A stretch of 64,000 nucleotides of DNA from Protopterus annectens (GCF_019279795.1 NC_056745.1:505364403-505428402); one strand, 5' to 3'. Positions 9,095-21,395 are shown, counted from the first letter of the stretch. Translations and numbers: made by a program. Notes: a model not told the origin generated them from the letters alone.

Positions 9095-10980
9095 CTATCT
9101 GTGGAACTGAAGCAGCCATGCTGTCAACTTTAGGGACTGGATCGATAGATGGAACTTCCCTGACGAATGGGCCAGAAGGTCCAGAACTGGGTCCAGGATC
9201 AATGGTTCCTCCTGGAGATGGGTCCAGGGAAAGGGAAACCAAATCTGTCGAGGCCAGTATTGTGCAATGAGAATTAAGATGCTTCTCAACATGTTTCTTT
9301 CTGAAGGACATTTGGTATCAGGGGAAAGGGAGGGAAGGCATAAAGTAGTCCCGGGGGCTAATTGTGTACGAGCGCATCCCTTGGTGACTTCCCTGGAGGG
9401 AGAATTGGGGCGAAGTAGCTGCTGCACATGGCGTTCATGGACGTGGCAAAAAGGTCACAGCAGAGCTGGCCACATTTGCAGAAAATCTCTTCCGCAACCT
9501 CTTGTTTCAGGGACCACTTGTGAGGCATCAGAATAGCTCTGCTGAGTTTGTCTGCTATCACGTTGGATTTCCCGGAATATGCGTTGCAGTCAGAAAATGT
9601 TGAGAAGAGACAACCCATTGCCATATCTGTTGTGCCTACCGACACAGGGGGTAAGATTTGGTTCCTCCTTGTTTAAGTACCACACCACTGACATGTTGTC
9701 TGTCTGAATTGCAATAGTTCCTATCGGCAGAGAGTCCTGGAATGCTTGCAACGCGTAGAGCACCACTCATCTCGAGGACATTGATATGCAAGTGGTTCTC
9801 ATGTTCCTGCCAGATGCCTTGGACAGTCTTTCCCAGATCATGCTCCCCCACCCTATCTGAGAAGTATCCATGGTCAGTGTGGCTCTCAGTTGTGGAAAAA
9901 CAAACGGGCTTCCCATGGTCAACTGACTCATTTGAAGCCACCAGTGTAGGTCCATTTTTGCATGACACTGTGATAATGATCTTGTGTGACAGTGGTAGAT
10001 TTTGCATGGACCACTGGGAGAAAAGTAGCCACTGAAGACTCTCATGTCTAAACTCGCTAGAGGTACTAAAATGATAGCAGCTGTCATGGTGCTAAGAACC
10101 TGTAAGATGGTCTTTGCTTGAACTTTTCTTTTGGATAATAAGTTCTTGATTTGATGGTGTAGGGATTGAACCTTTTCGGGAGTAAGTTTGGCCAACATTT
10201 CCTTTGAGTCTAATTCTGCACCTAAGAATATAAAATGCTGTGAAGGCAACAAGGCAGATTTTTTGAAATTTATTGTAATGCCTAGCTTGGTACAGAGATG
10301 GATAGTTTCATCCCTTTCTTGCACTAGTAGATGCTTGGTGGTGGTGGTGGTTAGGAGCCAGTCATCTAGTTATGGAAACACACGGAATCCCAGGTGCCTC
10401 AAGTGAGCTGTAGCTACTGCCATGCATTTGCTGAGCACTCTGGGGCTATAATGAGACCAAAGTGCAGAGCAAGAAACTGGTAATGACTGGCTCCCAGCCG
10501 AAAAAGCAACTGTCTCCTGGATCACCTGTCCATTTTTATGTGGTAGTACGCATCCTGGAGATCTATAGAGTACATCCATCGTCTTTCCCCAGAAAGGGGA
10601 GTATTGACTGCAGTGTCACTATCCGGAATTTTGATTTCTTGACAGACTTGTTTAATCTGCGGAGATCCAAAATGGGTCTCCAGTCCAGTGTCTTTTTGGA
10701 ACTAAAAAGAACCTTGAGTAAGTTCCGGATCCTACTTGGTCGATGGAGATATTATGGATGACTCTCTTTTTAGCAACTTCTGTACCTCTAATGTTGCTTG
10801 GTCCCTTTGACTAGGTGGAATACCTGGGATGGATGGTTTCTCCAAGGGGGGGGGGTGGAAAAGGGTATGTAATAACCTCTGGATAAGATAGTTTGTACCC
10901 ATTTGTCTTGTGTGATTATCTAGCCAAGCATTTTGGTATAATCCCCAACTGCCTCCAGAGATGGACAGACAGGCTTCCAC
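9095..10980 (-). pseudogene. DIRS B RT / RNase H / methyltransferase-like, decayed
   Basis: Replicase remnant. The RT palm is visible as FP-stop-LDDWLLTTTTTK near 10340-10395: the Tyr of the YLDD box is a TAA. It is followed by LGITINFKKSALLPSQ and FLGAELDSKEM (9767-10324). RNase H traces include TMDTSQIGWGSMIW near 9850 and a degraded DNMSG...QGGTKSYPLCR at 9636-9700. The methyltransferase-like part (CDLFATSMNAMCSSYFAP) is at 9358-9645. Several frameshifts and stops are present. The order and frames match element E, which is the better family 2 reference in this window. Confidence 0.75.
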
Positions 10981-11824
10981 TCAGGAGTGCTGAAAAAGCT
11001 TTCCAGGGAAAGAATCCCTGTCACCCTGGTTCTGCGGAGCCCCTCTGCCGTGAGGTCGGCGTTTTCTGTTGTTACTCCACCCCCCATCTCAGGGGGGGGG
11101 GGATGTGAGTCACCACGTGCATCAGGAAATACTCTTTGGGATTTGCGAAACCACATTTTTCCTCCTCTCTGATCTTTGGGATAAAGTCTAGTGAGGGTGG
11201 AAAAACGGACTCCAATGGCAGACAGAGTTTTTTCTCTCCTGTTCACACCAAGTCAAGGTCTCTAACTCTGGGCCCGAACAATGATGAGCCATCAAAAGGA
11301 GAATTAGTGAAGGAAGACTTCAAGGGTTTAGCAAAGTTACATAGATGCATCCAGGAATGTCTCCTTAAGGAAATTCCTGTAGCTACTGCCCTACTTGCTC
11401 CATCGGCTGCATATGAAATCAGCCGCATAGAGGAGTTAACCACTGAATTTAGGGTGGAGAGCTGAGAGGAAACTATCTGAAACCCCACCCACAGTACTCT
11501 GAAGGTTATCTCCTAGATCCTTCAGGAGATCCCTTTGAAGTCTCGTAAAATGGGTCAAGTAATTTAGCGATCGAAGCATAAATGCCACTGAAGAAAAGGT
11601 ACGCTTTCCATATCTGTCCATCATCCGAGAGTCTTTATTTGGTGGATGAACAGACGAGGAAGTTTCTGACCATTCCTTCCTGGTGGCTGCCGCCACCACC
11701 ATAGCATCTACTGGGACAGCTATGGTTAAAAATTCTTTGTCAGTGGGTGCTGTGATGAATTTGTTAGGCCTCCTCGGAACAGGGTCCAATGTATCTGGAG
11801 AGCCCCACGCCTTACAAGCAATAA
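10920..11824 (-). pseudogene. DIRS B gag, 3' part
   Basis: The C-terminal half of gag, left of the C insertion. It includes the family block SVHPPNKDSRMMDRYGKRTF, then RSLNYLTHFTRLQRDLLKDL (11436-11789), and RHSWMHLCNFAKPLKSSFT with FDGSSLFGPRVRDL (11243-11488). A Pro/Gly-rich tail lies at 10920-11246. Frames change several times. The other part of the gene is at 17890-19295. Confidence 0.75.
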
Positions 11825-12005
11825 ATAGAAGTTATGTCCTTACCATAACGTTCCATGTGGAGTGTTCATCTCGCCTTTGTTCTTACACATGGGTTCGGAG
11901 CCGATCCTCGGCTCCGTGCCAGCCTCTTGCAAGCTCTGCATCGAGAAGAAGCTCGAGACAATCTAATACCCACAATCCCCCTCTGCCTTTACCTCAGATC
12001 TAGTT
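11825..12005. repeat. Left ITR of DIRS C
   Basis: Inverted match to 17735-17889. It contains the near-perfect hairpin CGGAGCCGATCCTCGGCTCCG and the block CTCGAGACAATCTAATACCC. Confidence 0.85.
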
Positions 12006-12169
12006 TGCAAGCAAACCAACCTACATAATAGCACATTCATGCCATACACCTATACATATATAAACAGACACATATAAAGTATATGTGTATACCAACTATG
12101 TACACAGAATAATGACAGTAGCAAAAAATGCTTCTGGCCAGGCATCAAAGAACATTCTTCCTAAGGGTG

Positions 12170-12290
12170 GGAGGGTGGGACTGTAAGAACAAAGGCGAGA
12201 TGAACACTCCACATGGAACGTTATGGTAAGGACATAACTTCTATATGTGATAGTGTTCAATCTCGCCGTTTGTTCTTACACATGGGTAGC
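12170..12290. repeat. Internal complementary region of DIRS C
   Basis: Reverse complement of the outer left end up to ACATAACTTCTAT, joined directly to the outer right end ATGTGATAGTGTTC. It records the circle junction CACAT-AT-AGAAG. Confidence 0.85.
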
Positions 12291-12317
12291 GTCCCTAGCT
12301 CCTTGATCCTGAGGAAC

Positions 12318-13480
12318 TCACGGGAGGACGTTCTTGAGCACAGTGGAACCAAAGGTTGCTCTGTCCCTAGAAACCTTGTCTACTTTATAATGAGAAATAA
12401 ATGTATGTGGCTTAGACCAGGTAGCAGCCGCACAAATAGCATCCAGAGGTAGGCGAGCTGCATGAACCAAAGACGTAGATATTGATCTTGTGGAATGTCC
12501 TTTGGGTTTGTGTAGAAGGGGTTGATTTGCAGAATCATAGACATAGATTATACAATCCGTTAACCACTTAGAAAGAGTTCTTTTGGTAACTGCAAGTCCT
12601 TTCCTGCTATCAGCAAAAGCCACAAAGAGTTGATCTGTTTTCCTGTGATCTTTCGTTCTATCCAAATAAAACCTTAGCTGTCTGTGAACATCCAATTTGT
12701 GTAACATATACTCCATTTTGTTGGAGTGGTTTTTGAAGAAAGTGGGTAATTCAATGGACTGATTAATATTGTTAATAGAACACACTTTAGGGAGGAAGGA
12801 TGAACTGGTTCGAAGAGAAACTCTGTCAGAGTGAAAGATCAAATAAGGGTGCTTGATGGAGAGAGCCTGAAGTTCAGACACTCGTCTAGCAGAAGTAATG
12901 GCTACCAGAAAGAGTTTTCCAGGACAAAAATTTTAATGGGCAAGAAGAGGCAGGTTCAAAGGGGGGCAACATTAATTTAGATAGCAACAAGTTTAGACTC
13001 CAAGGTGACGTAGGAGATCTGACCGGTGGTCTAATATGAAAAACTCCTTTTAAAAAGGCTTTACAAAGTTTGTGAGCCATGATAGGAGCTCCACATTCTT
13101 CCACATGGAAATTCGAAATGGCAGCCAATTGAACTCTTAGAGTAGCAGGAGAAGCACCCTGATGAAATAAGTCTGTTAAGAACTCTAATATCTTATTCAA
13201 AGGAGCTATAAAGGATCAACGTGGTGTGTATTCGCCCAGAATACAAACCGCTTCCATTTGCTAGTATATGTTTTAGTAGTGGAAGCTTTATGAAGCCACT
13301 AATATATCCTGGACTGCTGGTGACAAGAGATCAGACCTGGCTAAGTTGGGAATTGGAGCAGCCAAGCTGCTAGATGGAGTGACAGGAGCGCGGGATGGGG
13401 AACCCCTGACGAGTGAGTCAACAGATCTGGCTCTGGGTCCAGAATCCAGGGTCCCCGAATGCAGTGAATTTTCAGGAAGG
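12318..13480 (-). pseudogene. DIRS C tyrosine recombinase, frameshifted
   Basis: Recombinase of element C in at least three frame pieces. 12318-12881 holds the catalytic C-terminal half with SELQALSIKHPYLIFH, GHSTRSIST (catalytic His and Arg) and TFISHYK (Tyr nucleophile). 12886-13200 holds the N-terminal helices (AISNFHVEECG, LCKAFLKGVFHIRPP). The start of the domain lies at about 13290-13480 (SDLLSPAVQDILVAS). A frameshift falls just at the first catalytic Arg region near 12884. The motif residues are otherwise kept, so the copy is probably not very old. Confidence 0.78.
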
Positions 13481-15223
13481 GAAACCAAATTTGACGAGGC
13501 CAGAATGGAGCAATGAGGATTATCGTCCTGTGAAGGTTCCTGGCTTTCTGGAGAAATTTCGATATCAGAGGAAATGGGGAAATGCGTATAGGAGTCCCGG
13601 GGCCAATCGTAAACCAGTGCGTCCCTGGGGACTTCCCCTGGAGGGGGTAATAGGGCAAAGTAGCTCCTGCATTTGGCATTCATTGGAGACGCAAACAGGT
13701 CGCAGGAAGGCTGGCCCCACCTGCGAAAAATCCTTTTCGCCACTGACTGTTTTAGAGACCACTCGTGCGGTAACAGAATTGCTCTGCTCAGCCTGTCGGC
13801 TATGACGCTGGATGACCCCGGGATGTGCGTTGCTATTAGAAAGCGACCCGTGGACTCCGCCCACTGCCAAATTCTCATGGCCTCTCTGCATAGTTGATAG
13901 GACTTGGTTCCCCTTGTTTGTTTATGTACCAGACTACCGACATGTTGTCCGCCTGAACTGCAATAGTCCCTAGAGGAAGAAGGGGAGCAAAGTGTTGCAA
14001 CGCTAGAAACACTGCCCTCAACTCTAGAACATTGATGTGCAGATTGTACTCCAAATTGGTCCATTCGCCTTGGACTGTCTGTCCCTGAAAGATGCCCCCC
14101 CACCCTATCAGGGAAGCGTCCGTGGTCACCGTAACTGTGGCGTGGGTAGCACAAACGGCCTCCCTGGGAAAGGTTGCACGCTTGGAGCCACCAGTTTAGA
14201 TCTGTTTTGCAAGTCTTTGTTATGAGAATCTCGTGTGTTAGAGGTAGTTGTTGAAATGACCATTGAGCAAACAGTAGCCATTGTAGAACTCTCATGTGCA
14301 GCCTTCCCAGTGGAATTGCAATAAGGGAGGCTGACATGAGGCCCAACACCTTCAGTACTAGTTTTGCAGGAGATTTCCTTGACAAGAGTAGAAGACGATG
14401 TGAGTCTGCAGTGATAATATCCTTTCTGGGGGAAGCCTCAGAATTAATTGACGTGTGTTTAACTCTGCTCCTATGAACAAGATATTTTGTGATGGCTGAA
14501 GTAAGGATTTTCCGAAATTCACGGAGATCCCTAGGTGAACACACAGTTGAAGAACATAGTCTCTGGCCTGCAGTAGTTGACGCCGGGTGGTGGCCGAAAG
14601 GAGCCAGTCGTCCAGATACGGAAACACCTGGAATCCCTGACGTCTCAAGTGAGACGCTACCACTGCCATGCATTTGGTGAAGACCCTATGGGCTGAGGTC
14701 AGACCAAAGGGCAGGGCTCGAAATTGAAAGTGACTGGCTCCCAGCCGGAAGCGCAAATGATCTCTGGATGCCCTGGCCATTTTGATGTGGTAGTAAGCAT
14801 CCTCTAGATCTATTGAGCACATCCACTCGTCCTTCTGTAAGAATGGAAGGATCGATTGAAGCGTGACCATTCGGAACTTTTCTTTCTTGATGAAAGTATT
14901 GAGGTAGCTTAGGTCTAGAATGGGCCTCCAGTCCCCTGTTTTCTTTGGAACTAAAAAGAACCTTGAGTAAGTCCCGAATCCTTGCTGGTCCGCTGGGACT
15001 GGCTGGATGACTCTTTTCTAGCAACTTTGAAATTTCTAAAGCTGCTGGCTCTCGCAGATGGGGCGGTACATCTGGGAGTCTTTTCCTTGGTATGGGATAG
15101 GATTGGAAGGGTATGGAGTAACCTCTGGTGACTACGCTTTTTACCCACTTGTCTGTAGTTATATCTTGCCAGGCCTGAGGGTATAAAGCTAAGCGACCCC
15201 CGACTGCCTCCAGAGCAGGACAC
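13288..15223 (-). pseudogene. DIRS C RT / RNase H / methyltransferase-like, frameshifted
   Basis: Replicase of C. The RT core (14358-14870) reads MVTLQSILPFLQKDEW, SIDLEDAYYHIK, RALPFGLTSA and FPYLDDWLLSATTRR, with YLDD intact. RNase H (13875-14129) has TTDASLIGWG, ELRAVFLAL and QADNMSVVWYINKQG. The tail has SSVIADRLSRAILLP and the methyltransferase-like CDLFASPMNAKCRSYF (13288-14673). The upstream RT part (14686-15223) is in other frames. It is broken by about four frameshifts but the catalytic residues I can see are all present. Confidence 0.82.
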
Positions 15224-17424
15224 TCGGCCTCCTCTCAGGAGTGCTGGAAAGGTTTACCAGGAGTGTTTCCCTGTCACCTTGATGTTGCGGACCCTCTGCC
15301 GCCAGGGCGGCGTCTTCCACCTCTGCCCCTCCTCTGCCTCTAGAGGGCATCACCCTGTGTGCCCGAGAAAGACCCTTGGGGTTTTCGAAACCACATTTTC
15401 CCACCGCGTTGCCCTTTGGGGTACGGTCTGGTTGGGGTGGAAAAACGGACTCCGACAGCAGACAGAGTCTTTCCCTATTGTTCACACCGGGTAAGGGTCT
15501 CCTTTACCTTGGGGCCAAAAAGAGTGGCACCGCCAAATGGGGCGCTTGTAAAGGAAGACTTGAAGGCTTCCGCAAAGGAGCATAGGCGCATCCAGGATTG
15601 TCTACGAAGAGCAATCGCTGAAGCTGCTGCCCTACTCGAACCTTCGGCTGCGTAGGAAATCAGCCTCATGGACGAGTTAACAATCGATGTTAGGGTATTA
15701 AGTTGCGCTGTCACTTTCTCTGAGACAGCTGCATCTGTAGCACCCTGGAGGGTATCTCCCAACTCTTTGACTAGATCCCTCTGCAGACGTGTAAAATGGG
15801 TCAAATAGTTCAGGGACCGCATGGAAAAAGCCGCTGAACTAAAAATGCGCTTCCCATATCTATCCATCGTCCTAGAATCTTTATTAGGCGGATGGACGGA
15901 CGAAGAAGACTCCGACATCTCCTTTTTCGTGGCTGCAGCCACCACCATAGCGTCCACTGGAACTCCTTTTGTAAGGTAGGACTTATCCTGAGGTGCTGTG
16001 ATGTACTTGTTCGGTTTTCTTGGAACAGGTTCCACTGTGTCAGGAGTCTCCCACGCCCTTCGAGCAATAAGTTCCATTAGTTCGTCGAAGGGCGGAGTGA
16101 CCCAGGAGGAGGAAGGGCGAGCACCAAATGCCTTCAGCAGAACTGACTCATCCTCAGAAGGGGGAAGGGACTGCCAGTCACCTCTCTGTTTCAGGATCTC
16201 CAAAATGTCTGAAAAAGAGACATTTTCTGAAGGTGACTTAGGGGACCCTTCTGACTCATCTAAGTCAGTATCGGATGTCAAGGATTCCTGTGGAGAATCC
16301 AAGTGTCTCCTCTTACACAGTCTCTTCCTAGGGACTTCCTTGTGGGGAGCATCCGAAGAAGCCTCGGAGGAAGAGGGGGCACCCTCCAGGGGTGGCTGAG
16401 GCACTGGTGCCCGACGCTTGGATGTGGCCGTGGGTGCAGATGAAGACAAAGGCCCTTTATGGGGAGGAGAAACTGCTTCCACTGATGTGGTTGTCTGGGT
16501 AGACAACACCTTCCTCATCAGGTCGAACGCTCCCGGGTCCTGCATCGAAGAGTCTCCCGGTTCCGAAGAAATGGGAAGAATCCCCGACACGGGCACCGAA
16601 GGCATCGACCCCGAGGACGGAGCCGAATCGATCCGCGTCGAGGCCCCGAGGGGGAGAGTCGGAACCGACACGCCGGTTCGACTCGCCCCGGAACCAAGAA
16701 CAGACCATCGGCTCCGAGACTCGGTACCGGTCCGACGGAGTCGAGGTGAGGGGAACAGACCGAGAAAAGGACGGTTCTGGACCCGAGGGCTCCACAATCA
16801 GCAGATCAGCCTCTTCTGGCTCCAAAGACTGAATCGGTCTCGGAGGAGGAATGGATGGAGATACAGGAAGGCCTTCAAGTTTCGACACCAACTGGGTGGA
16901 AACCGAAATAAGTTTAGAGAGGGCCGAATGCTCCAACAACTTCTGCACCACGCGATCCACATCGACATCCGAAAGTTTGGAGGAAGAACGGGTCGAAGGA
17001 ACCGAAGACGGAGCCAACCTCAATATGGCCGAAGGAGGGAGCTCCATCACCGGTTCCAAGACTCGAGGCTCAGGAACCGACACCAGTTGAACACTCGGCC
17101 CAAGTCTGTGGAACCGTGATCTAACCTTTGAAGAAGAGCTCGGAGCCGATGACTTAGGCTCCGACGTCTTCAATCCTTAGAGGACTTCGATGCCTGGTCA
17201 GAAGCATCCAAAGCCTCTTGGAAAGCCGGTTTCAATAGACCTCTGTCCATCAGTTTCCTGCGCCTATCTGTCATGACCCTCCCACTAAAAGAGTGACAGA
17301 TGGAGCAATCCTCTTGTAAGTGGAGAGGGCCAAGGCAGTAGACGCAGGAACTATGGTTGTCAGTGACCGACATTTTTTGGCCACACTGACAACGCTTGAA
17401 ACCAGACTTTGCCTTCTCAGACAT
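15189..17424 (-). pseudogene. DIRS C gag, frameshifted
   Basis: Gag-like protein of family 2. It starts at 17424 with MSEKAKSGFKRCQCGQK, followed by HSSCVYCLG, HLQEDCSICHSF: a Cys/His set like family 1. A shift near 17170 leads to a Ser/Pro-rich part (16457-17173). A further shift leads to the long frame 15475-16797 with an acidic part (SDTDLDESEGSPKSPSE), then AAATKKEMSESSSSVHPPNK, MDRYGKRIFSSAAFSMRSLN and FTRLQRDLVKELGDTLQ. An Arg/Gly-rich tail follows. The conserved middle block is the part shared with A, B, D, E and F. Confidence 0.78.
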
Positions 17425-17734
17425 TGTAGAATAATATACAACTCCAGAAAAAAACAGTCAAATCTGAGAAAAATTAGTCACAATCAGGTAAATGTCAAAT
17501 CCGGTAGAAATTTGTCTCAATATGAAAAGATGTGAAGGGTGTAGGCCCCGATACAAAAATACCGAAGATAAGGTTAACGGTACCAAAGAATTACGGAACC
17601 ACAATACAATCACACTTGTTAATACTGATAATACCAACTAGAATAGAATCCTTGATAAAATACAACAAAAAAAAGTTATATCTTAGCTTAGAAACTCTCG
17701 AGCTAGCTCCCAACGATGCGTATGCAGCAGCGGC

Positions 17735-17889
17735 AAACTAGATCTGAGGTAAAGGCAGAGGGGGATTGTGGGTATTAGATTGTCTCGAGCTTCTTCTCGA
17801 TGCAGAGCTTGCAAGAGGCCGGCACGGAGCCAAGGATCGGCTCCGAACCCATGTGTAAGAACAAACGGCGAGATTGAACACTATCACAT
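17735..17889. repeat. Right ITR of DIRS C
   Basis: Inverted copy of 11825-12005, ending CACTATCACAT at 17889 and followed by flanking C. Confidence 0.85.
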
Positions 17890-19295
17890 CATTCATTAAT
17901 TGGTCACTAGGTGGAGAAACCCAAGAGGCGGTACGGCGAGACGCAAAAGCTTCCGGCTTCCAGCCACCCCTCTGTTTCAGAATCTCCAGGATGTCTGCAA
18001 AGGAGACATCTTCAGAGGGGACTGTGGGGACCCTTTTGAATCATCCAGGTCAGTGTCTGAGGTGATGAACTCATCCGGGGAGTCTGTGTGCTTCCTCTTA
18101 CACAATCGCTTCTGAGGGACCTCCTCAGAGGGGCACTCTGGGGAAGTTTCTGAAGAGACTGTTTTGCCCGCAGGGGCTTTCTGGGGCTCAGGGTCTCTGT
18201 ACTTGGGGGGAGTGATGGTGCTGAGACTGACAGAGGCACTTTTGGGGGAAGAGTAATCAAACCCGACAGTGGAGCCATTGGAGGTGACAGCACTCTCTCC
18301 ATCAACTCAAAAGCCCTCTCATCCTGCTCAGAGGAGGTCCCCGGCTCCAAAAAAACTGAAAGAATGGCCCGGAAGCAGAGTGGTTGGCTCCGAAGTCGAT
18401 GCAGGAGTGGAGCTCAACCAAGCGGAAGCCTAAGAGGTAGAACCGTCTCGAACAATTGTCCGATCAGACTCCCCTCTCCGGACCTGATGTGAGAGCGTCA
18501 GTTCCTAGACTCCGCAGATTCTGATGGAATTCCTGTTGGGTGGTCTTGGTTCCAACATTTCCACTACTATCGGGCCCGAGTCCCCTGGCTCCAAAGCTAC
18601 AGATCGGGTCGGGGGAGGAATCGAAGAACAGGGTGGCGCCTTAGTCAGCTCCGGTTTCTTATGGGTTGGAGTCGACAGGAGTTTTGCCAGCGCCATTGTA
18701 CGAAGTAATTTCCTCATCACCCACTTCACATCATCATCGGACAGGCTCCTGAAGGAAAGAGAGGACAACAAAGGTGATCTCCTCCTTTCTCAATGTGGAG
18801 ATCTTAAAGCCGGAGTAATCAGCTCCAAAACAGAGGACCAACTCCTGACTTGAAACTATCGGTTTTGTAACTATAGATGGAGCAAAAGAGGTAGTCTTTT
18901 CAGAGTCGAGAGCGCTTGATTCAGAGACTGGCGATTTTGCTGCAATTTTTTTTTTAGAGGGTTCCATAGCCGGATCTTAGGCTAGAGTTCTTTTTCCTGA
19001 CTTCTCGGATTTCGAGGCAGTAGAAGGGGATACTGAAGAAGGTTTGGAGCTCTGAGACTCTTCCAAAGCCTCTGAAAAGGGAACCTTCAGCAATCCTCTC
19101 TCAATCAGTTTGTTCTTGCATTCAAGACGTACTCTACTGCTAAAAACATGGCAAAAGGCGCAAGATTCTTGCAAATGGAGGGCAACCAAGCAATAATCAC
19201 AACTGGTGTGCCCATCTGTGAGAGACATTTTTTTGGCTGCATTTATCACATTTTTTGAACCCAGACTGTTTGGGTTATTTCTGATCCTTAGACAT
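17890..19295 (-). pseudogene. DIRS B gag, 5' part
   Basis: The N-terminal half of B's gag, right of the C insertion. The ancestral start is at about 19295 (MSKDQK, then a stop). The zinc-binding region is DGHTSCDYCLVALHLQ, ESCAFCHVFSSRV (18977-19309). Ser/Pro-rich and acidic stretches follow in several frames (18505-18771, 18012-18350). Stops and shifts are frequent, in line with B being the oldest of the nest. Confidence 0.72.
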
Positions 19296-19944
19296 GTCTG
19301 TAGCAACAAGAAAAAACAGAACCAATCTGAAAATACTTTTTTTAATTTTGTTACCTCACAAAGTAAAACTGAAACAAGCAGTCTCCTACACTAGGCAGGC
19401 TAATCCAACAAAAAAATATATATCTATAAAATTTAAACTACAGCTTTAACCAAGAAGCTACCAATTTAAACTAATGCAAAGTCCAGGCAAAACACACACC
19501 CACTGCACTAACTAAACTACGGAAAACCCATTTTAACTTAAACAATACACAACCAACACACAGGAGGGAATACTGACAAACAGATCCTCCTTGCAACAAG
19601 AAAAGGAACACAAGGGGAATGTAGGGACACTGCCCTCTAAGTTAAATGGGCTGCTAGGAGCCCTCTAACCTAAACAAGCTCCTAAAGGGGAGGGAAAGCT
19701 CTCTAACTGAAACGAGCTTGTGGAGGGGATAGGGAACTATGACAATACAAACCAGAAGGCCTGACGAGAAAAAAAGGACAACTGCCAACAGCACAAAGGG
19801 ATGGAAAACACACAGACCAAAGCCCTTAAGAGACTAGCTAATGCCTAAACAGAGTTTAACTATCAAACATTTAATGTTAACCAAAAAAATTAGAAAAAGA
19901 TGAAAAACTTAGCCAAGAGTCAGCCAGAAGTCAACCAATCTGCT

Positions 19945-20109
19945 TGAGCAGCAAATGAGATCTGGGTAATCTTCCCTGAGCATCATGGGATAGGGCATTG
20001 CCTTGAGCCAGTGGAAACTCTCGAGCTTTTGAATTAGGCAGAGTCAGAACTGATGCTCAGTTCCGAACCCAACCAGCACAGAATGAAGGTGAAATAGGAC
20101 AACACAACA
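19945..20109. repeat. Right ITR of DIRS B
   Basis: Inverted match to 6596-6775, including CATGATGCTC/GAGCATCATG and CTCGAG near 20030. It ends ...GGACAACACAACA at 20109. Confidence 0.8.
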
Positions 20110-20331
20110 CTCTCAATTTCAGGTTAACTAGGGTCTGTGTTAGCACCTACTTGGCGCAAATCTAACTATTAAGAGGGTTAAACTTCATTACTTGAAGATG
20201 TACATGGTTATGTGCGTTTGTATTAAGGTAACAGATTATGGTGGTGTGCTGGGATGTGTCTGTTTTCTCGTTTGAGGGCTTTTTTATTAAAATAAAAATT
20301 CTTGTAAAATATGAAGGTTTTCAATGTTAAT
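20110..20331. other. No gene seen
   Basis: AT-rich spacer between DIRS B and the L1-like LINE. A run of about 25 A bases (20332-20356) follows. Confidence 0.4.
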
Positions 20332-20359
20332 AAAAAAAAAAAAAAAAAAAAAAAAACTT

Positions 20360-20990
20360 ATAAAGGATTAACCAGACAAACATTAATGGGTGTGTCCATC
20401 GCAAAAGCTGGAATTCGACATCTATAAAAGCAGACATATACAATTGGTGGGAATAAGGACTTCTTAGCATAATGGTGAAACTTTCCATATTACCTTGGAA
20501 TATGAATGGTCTTTCGGGTATAGACAAAAAGAAAAGAATATTAATTAAGACATGCAAAGTGCAAGACAGAATGCTACAGGAAACACACTTAGAAAGAAAT
20601 GAGTGCGCGAATGGGATAAATAAAGGATGGCAAGATGGATAGTCTGCAGAATATGAGGGACAAAAGGACAATAGGAATGCTAATATTAACAAAAAAGAGG
20701 AAAAAATATATTAATGGTGAATTTGTATTAGTAAGGGGCTGCTGGCAAGGGATGACGATCACACTGGCATGTTTTTATAATGCACCTAAAACTACTATTT
20801 TGGAGCTTAAAAAATTGAAGAAATAACCAGCTTTTAGCAGGAATTGTATCTGGAGGGCCTACAACGAAAATATAACAAAAAGGGTACGGTATAAACCCAC
20901 AATCAAATAATTCTTGGCAACTGAAAAAACAAACTACTGAAAGGAGACTAAGGACTGCAGAAAGTTCTGTTAACAATTTGGTTATTGGAC
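20360..20990 (+). pseudogene. L1/Tx1-like LINE endonuclease fragment
   Basis: N-terminal part of an L1/Tx1-type ORF2. From about 20472 it reads MVKLSILPWNMNGLSG (the Asn of the apurinic endonuclease family), then MLQETHLERN (catalytic Glu region). After a frameshift near 20640 it reads GMLILTKKRKKYINGEFVLV, which fits the next beta strand. Stops at about 20640, 20710 and later show decay. It is cut near 20990 by a PLE fragment and the same LINE seems to resume near 22010. Confidence 0.6.
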
Positions 20991-21009
20991 AATGCAGAAA
21001 AGTTTTACC

Positions 21010-21360
21010 GATATGAGGTAACATTGATCGTAATACAAAAGGGGTGGTATATGTGGCATTTTGTCAGATACTGCCTTTTATATAAGAAAAGGCAAAAACC
21101 AAATTAAGAAAAGGCTATACCAACACAATTATGCTATTAAAAAGAAAGATAACTCAAATGCCTTATACAAACATTCTGTGAATTGTGTTAATTTTAAGAA
21201 ATTTGTTTTTTGTGTATTGAAGACGGTTAATAAGAATAAAAGAGGTGGAAACTGGTCTTCCTTTTTAGAGTATAGAGAATGCTGTCAGCAAACATTATTG
21301 AATGCCACCCACCCCCTGGTATTAATAGCAGTATTTCCATTAGTAGTTTACTTGATTTAA
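21010..21360 (+). pseudogene. PLE GIY-YIG endonuclease remnant
   Basis: Begins DRNTKGVVYVAFC in one frame. A frameshift then leads to FYIRKGKNQIKKRLYQHNY, followed by NALYKHSVNCVNFKKF. This is the VVY...C, YIG and R...H layout of PLE GIY-YIG domains. The tail GGNWSSFLEYRECC fits the region after the domain. The reading frame is broken once and the YIG glycine is lost, so no nuclease activity is expected. Confidence 0.6.
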
Positions 21361-21395
21361 AAGCAGATAAAATTTAGAGGATCTGTTTTGTCTGT

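Larger units (their letters stand above)
7100..9311 (-). pseudogene. DIRS B tyrosine recombinase, decayed and split by a PLE derivative
   Basis: Remnant of the family 2 recombinase. The N-terminal part lies at about 8960-9311 (ARLHDISPAVRHVLISSHK, then STRKLYSSKWK). The middle part lies at 7595-7807 (IMSHKLCKAFLKGAF, LSPFEPASSCDITFLSW). Weak C-terminal traces run from about 7100 to 7600, with stops and frameshifts. The PLE derivative 7911-8941 interrupts it and duplicated 11 bases. Homologues in E and C show what is missing. No activity is expected. Confidence 0.75.
11825..17889 (-). mobile_element. DIRS element C (family 2), inserted in gag of B
   Basis: DIRS element of 6.06 kb. ITRs lie at 11825-12005 and 17735-17889, sharing the inverted stretch CAGAGGGGGATTGTGGGT, and the ICR is at 12170-12290. 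Genes on the minus strand are gag, RT/RNase H/methyltransferase-like, YR. Removing C rejoins B as GCAATAA^CATTCATTAATT, which aligns with the gag DNA of C itself (GCAATAAGTTCCATTAGTT). No duplication is seen. Confidence 0.88.
960..20109 (-). mobile_element. DIRS element B (family 2), host of nested A, C and a PLE derivative
   Basis: DIRS-type retrotransposon on the minus strand, rebuilt from pieces at 960-983, 6596-7910, 8942-11824 and 17890-20109. The left ITR starts at 960 and resumes at 6596 after element A. The matching inverted copy is at 19945-20109, and an ICR lies near 6885-6995. Order along the element is gag, RT, RNase H, methyltransferase-like domain, YR. All genes are decayed. Element A sits in its left ITR, C in its gag and a 1 kb PLE derivative in its YR gene, so B is the oldest of this nest. 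The right end reads ...ACAACA where other copies end in CAT. Confidence 0.85.

Noticed and set aside
16418-17119. 233-codon plus frame opposite gag of DIRS C
   Set aside because: Antisense of the Ser/Pro-rich gag part; no motif, and composition mirrors the coding strand.
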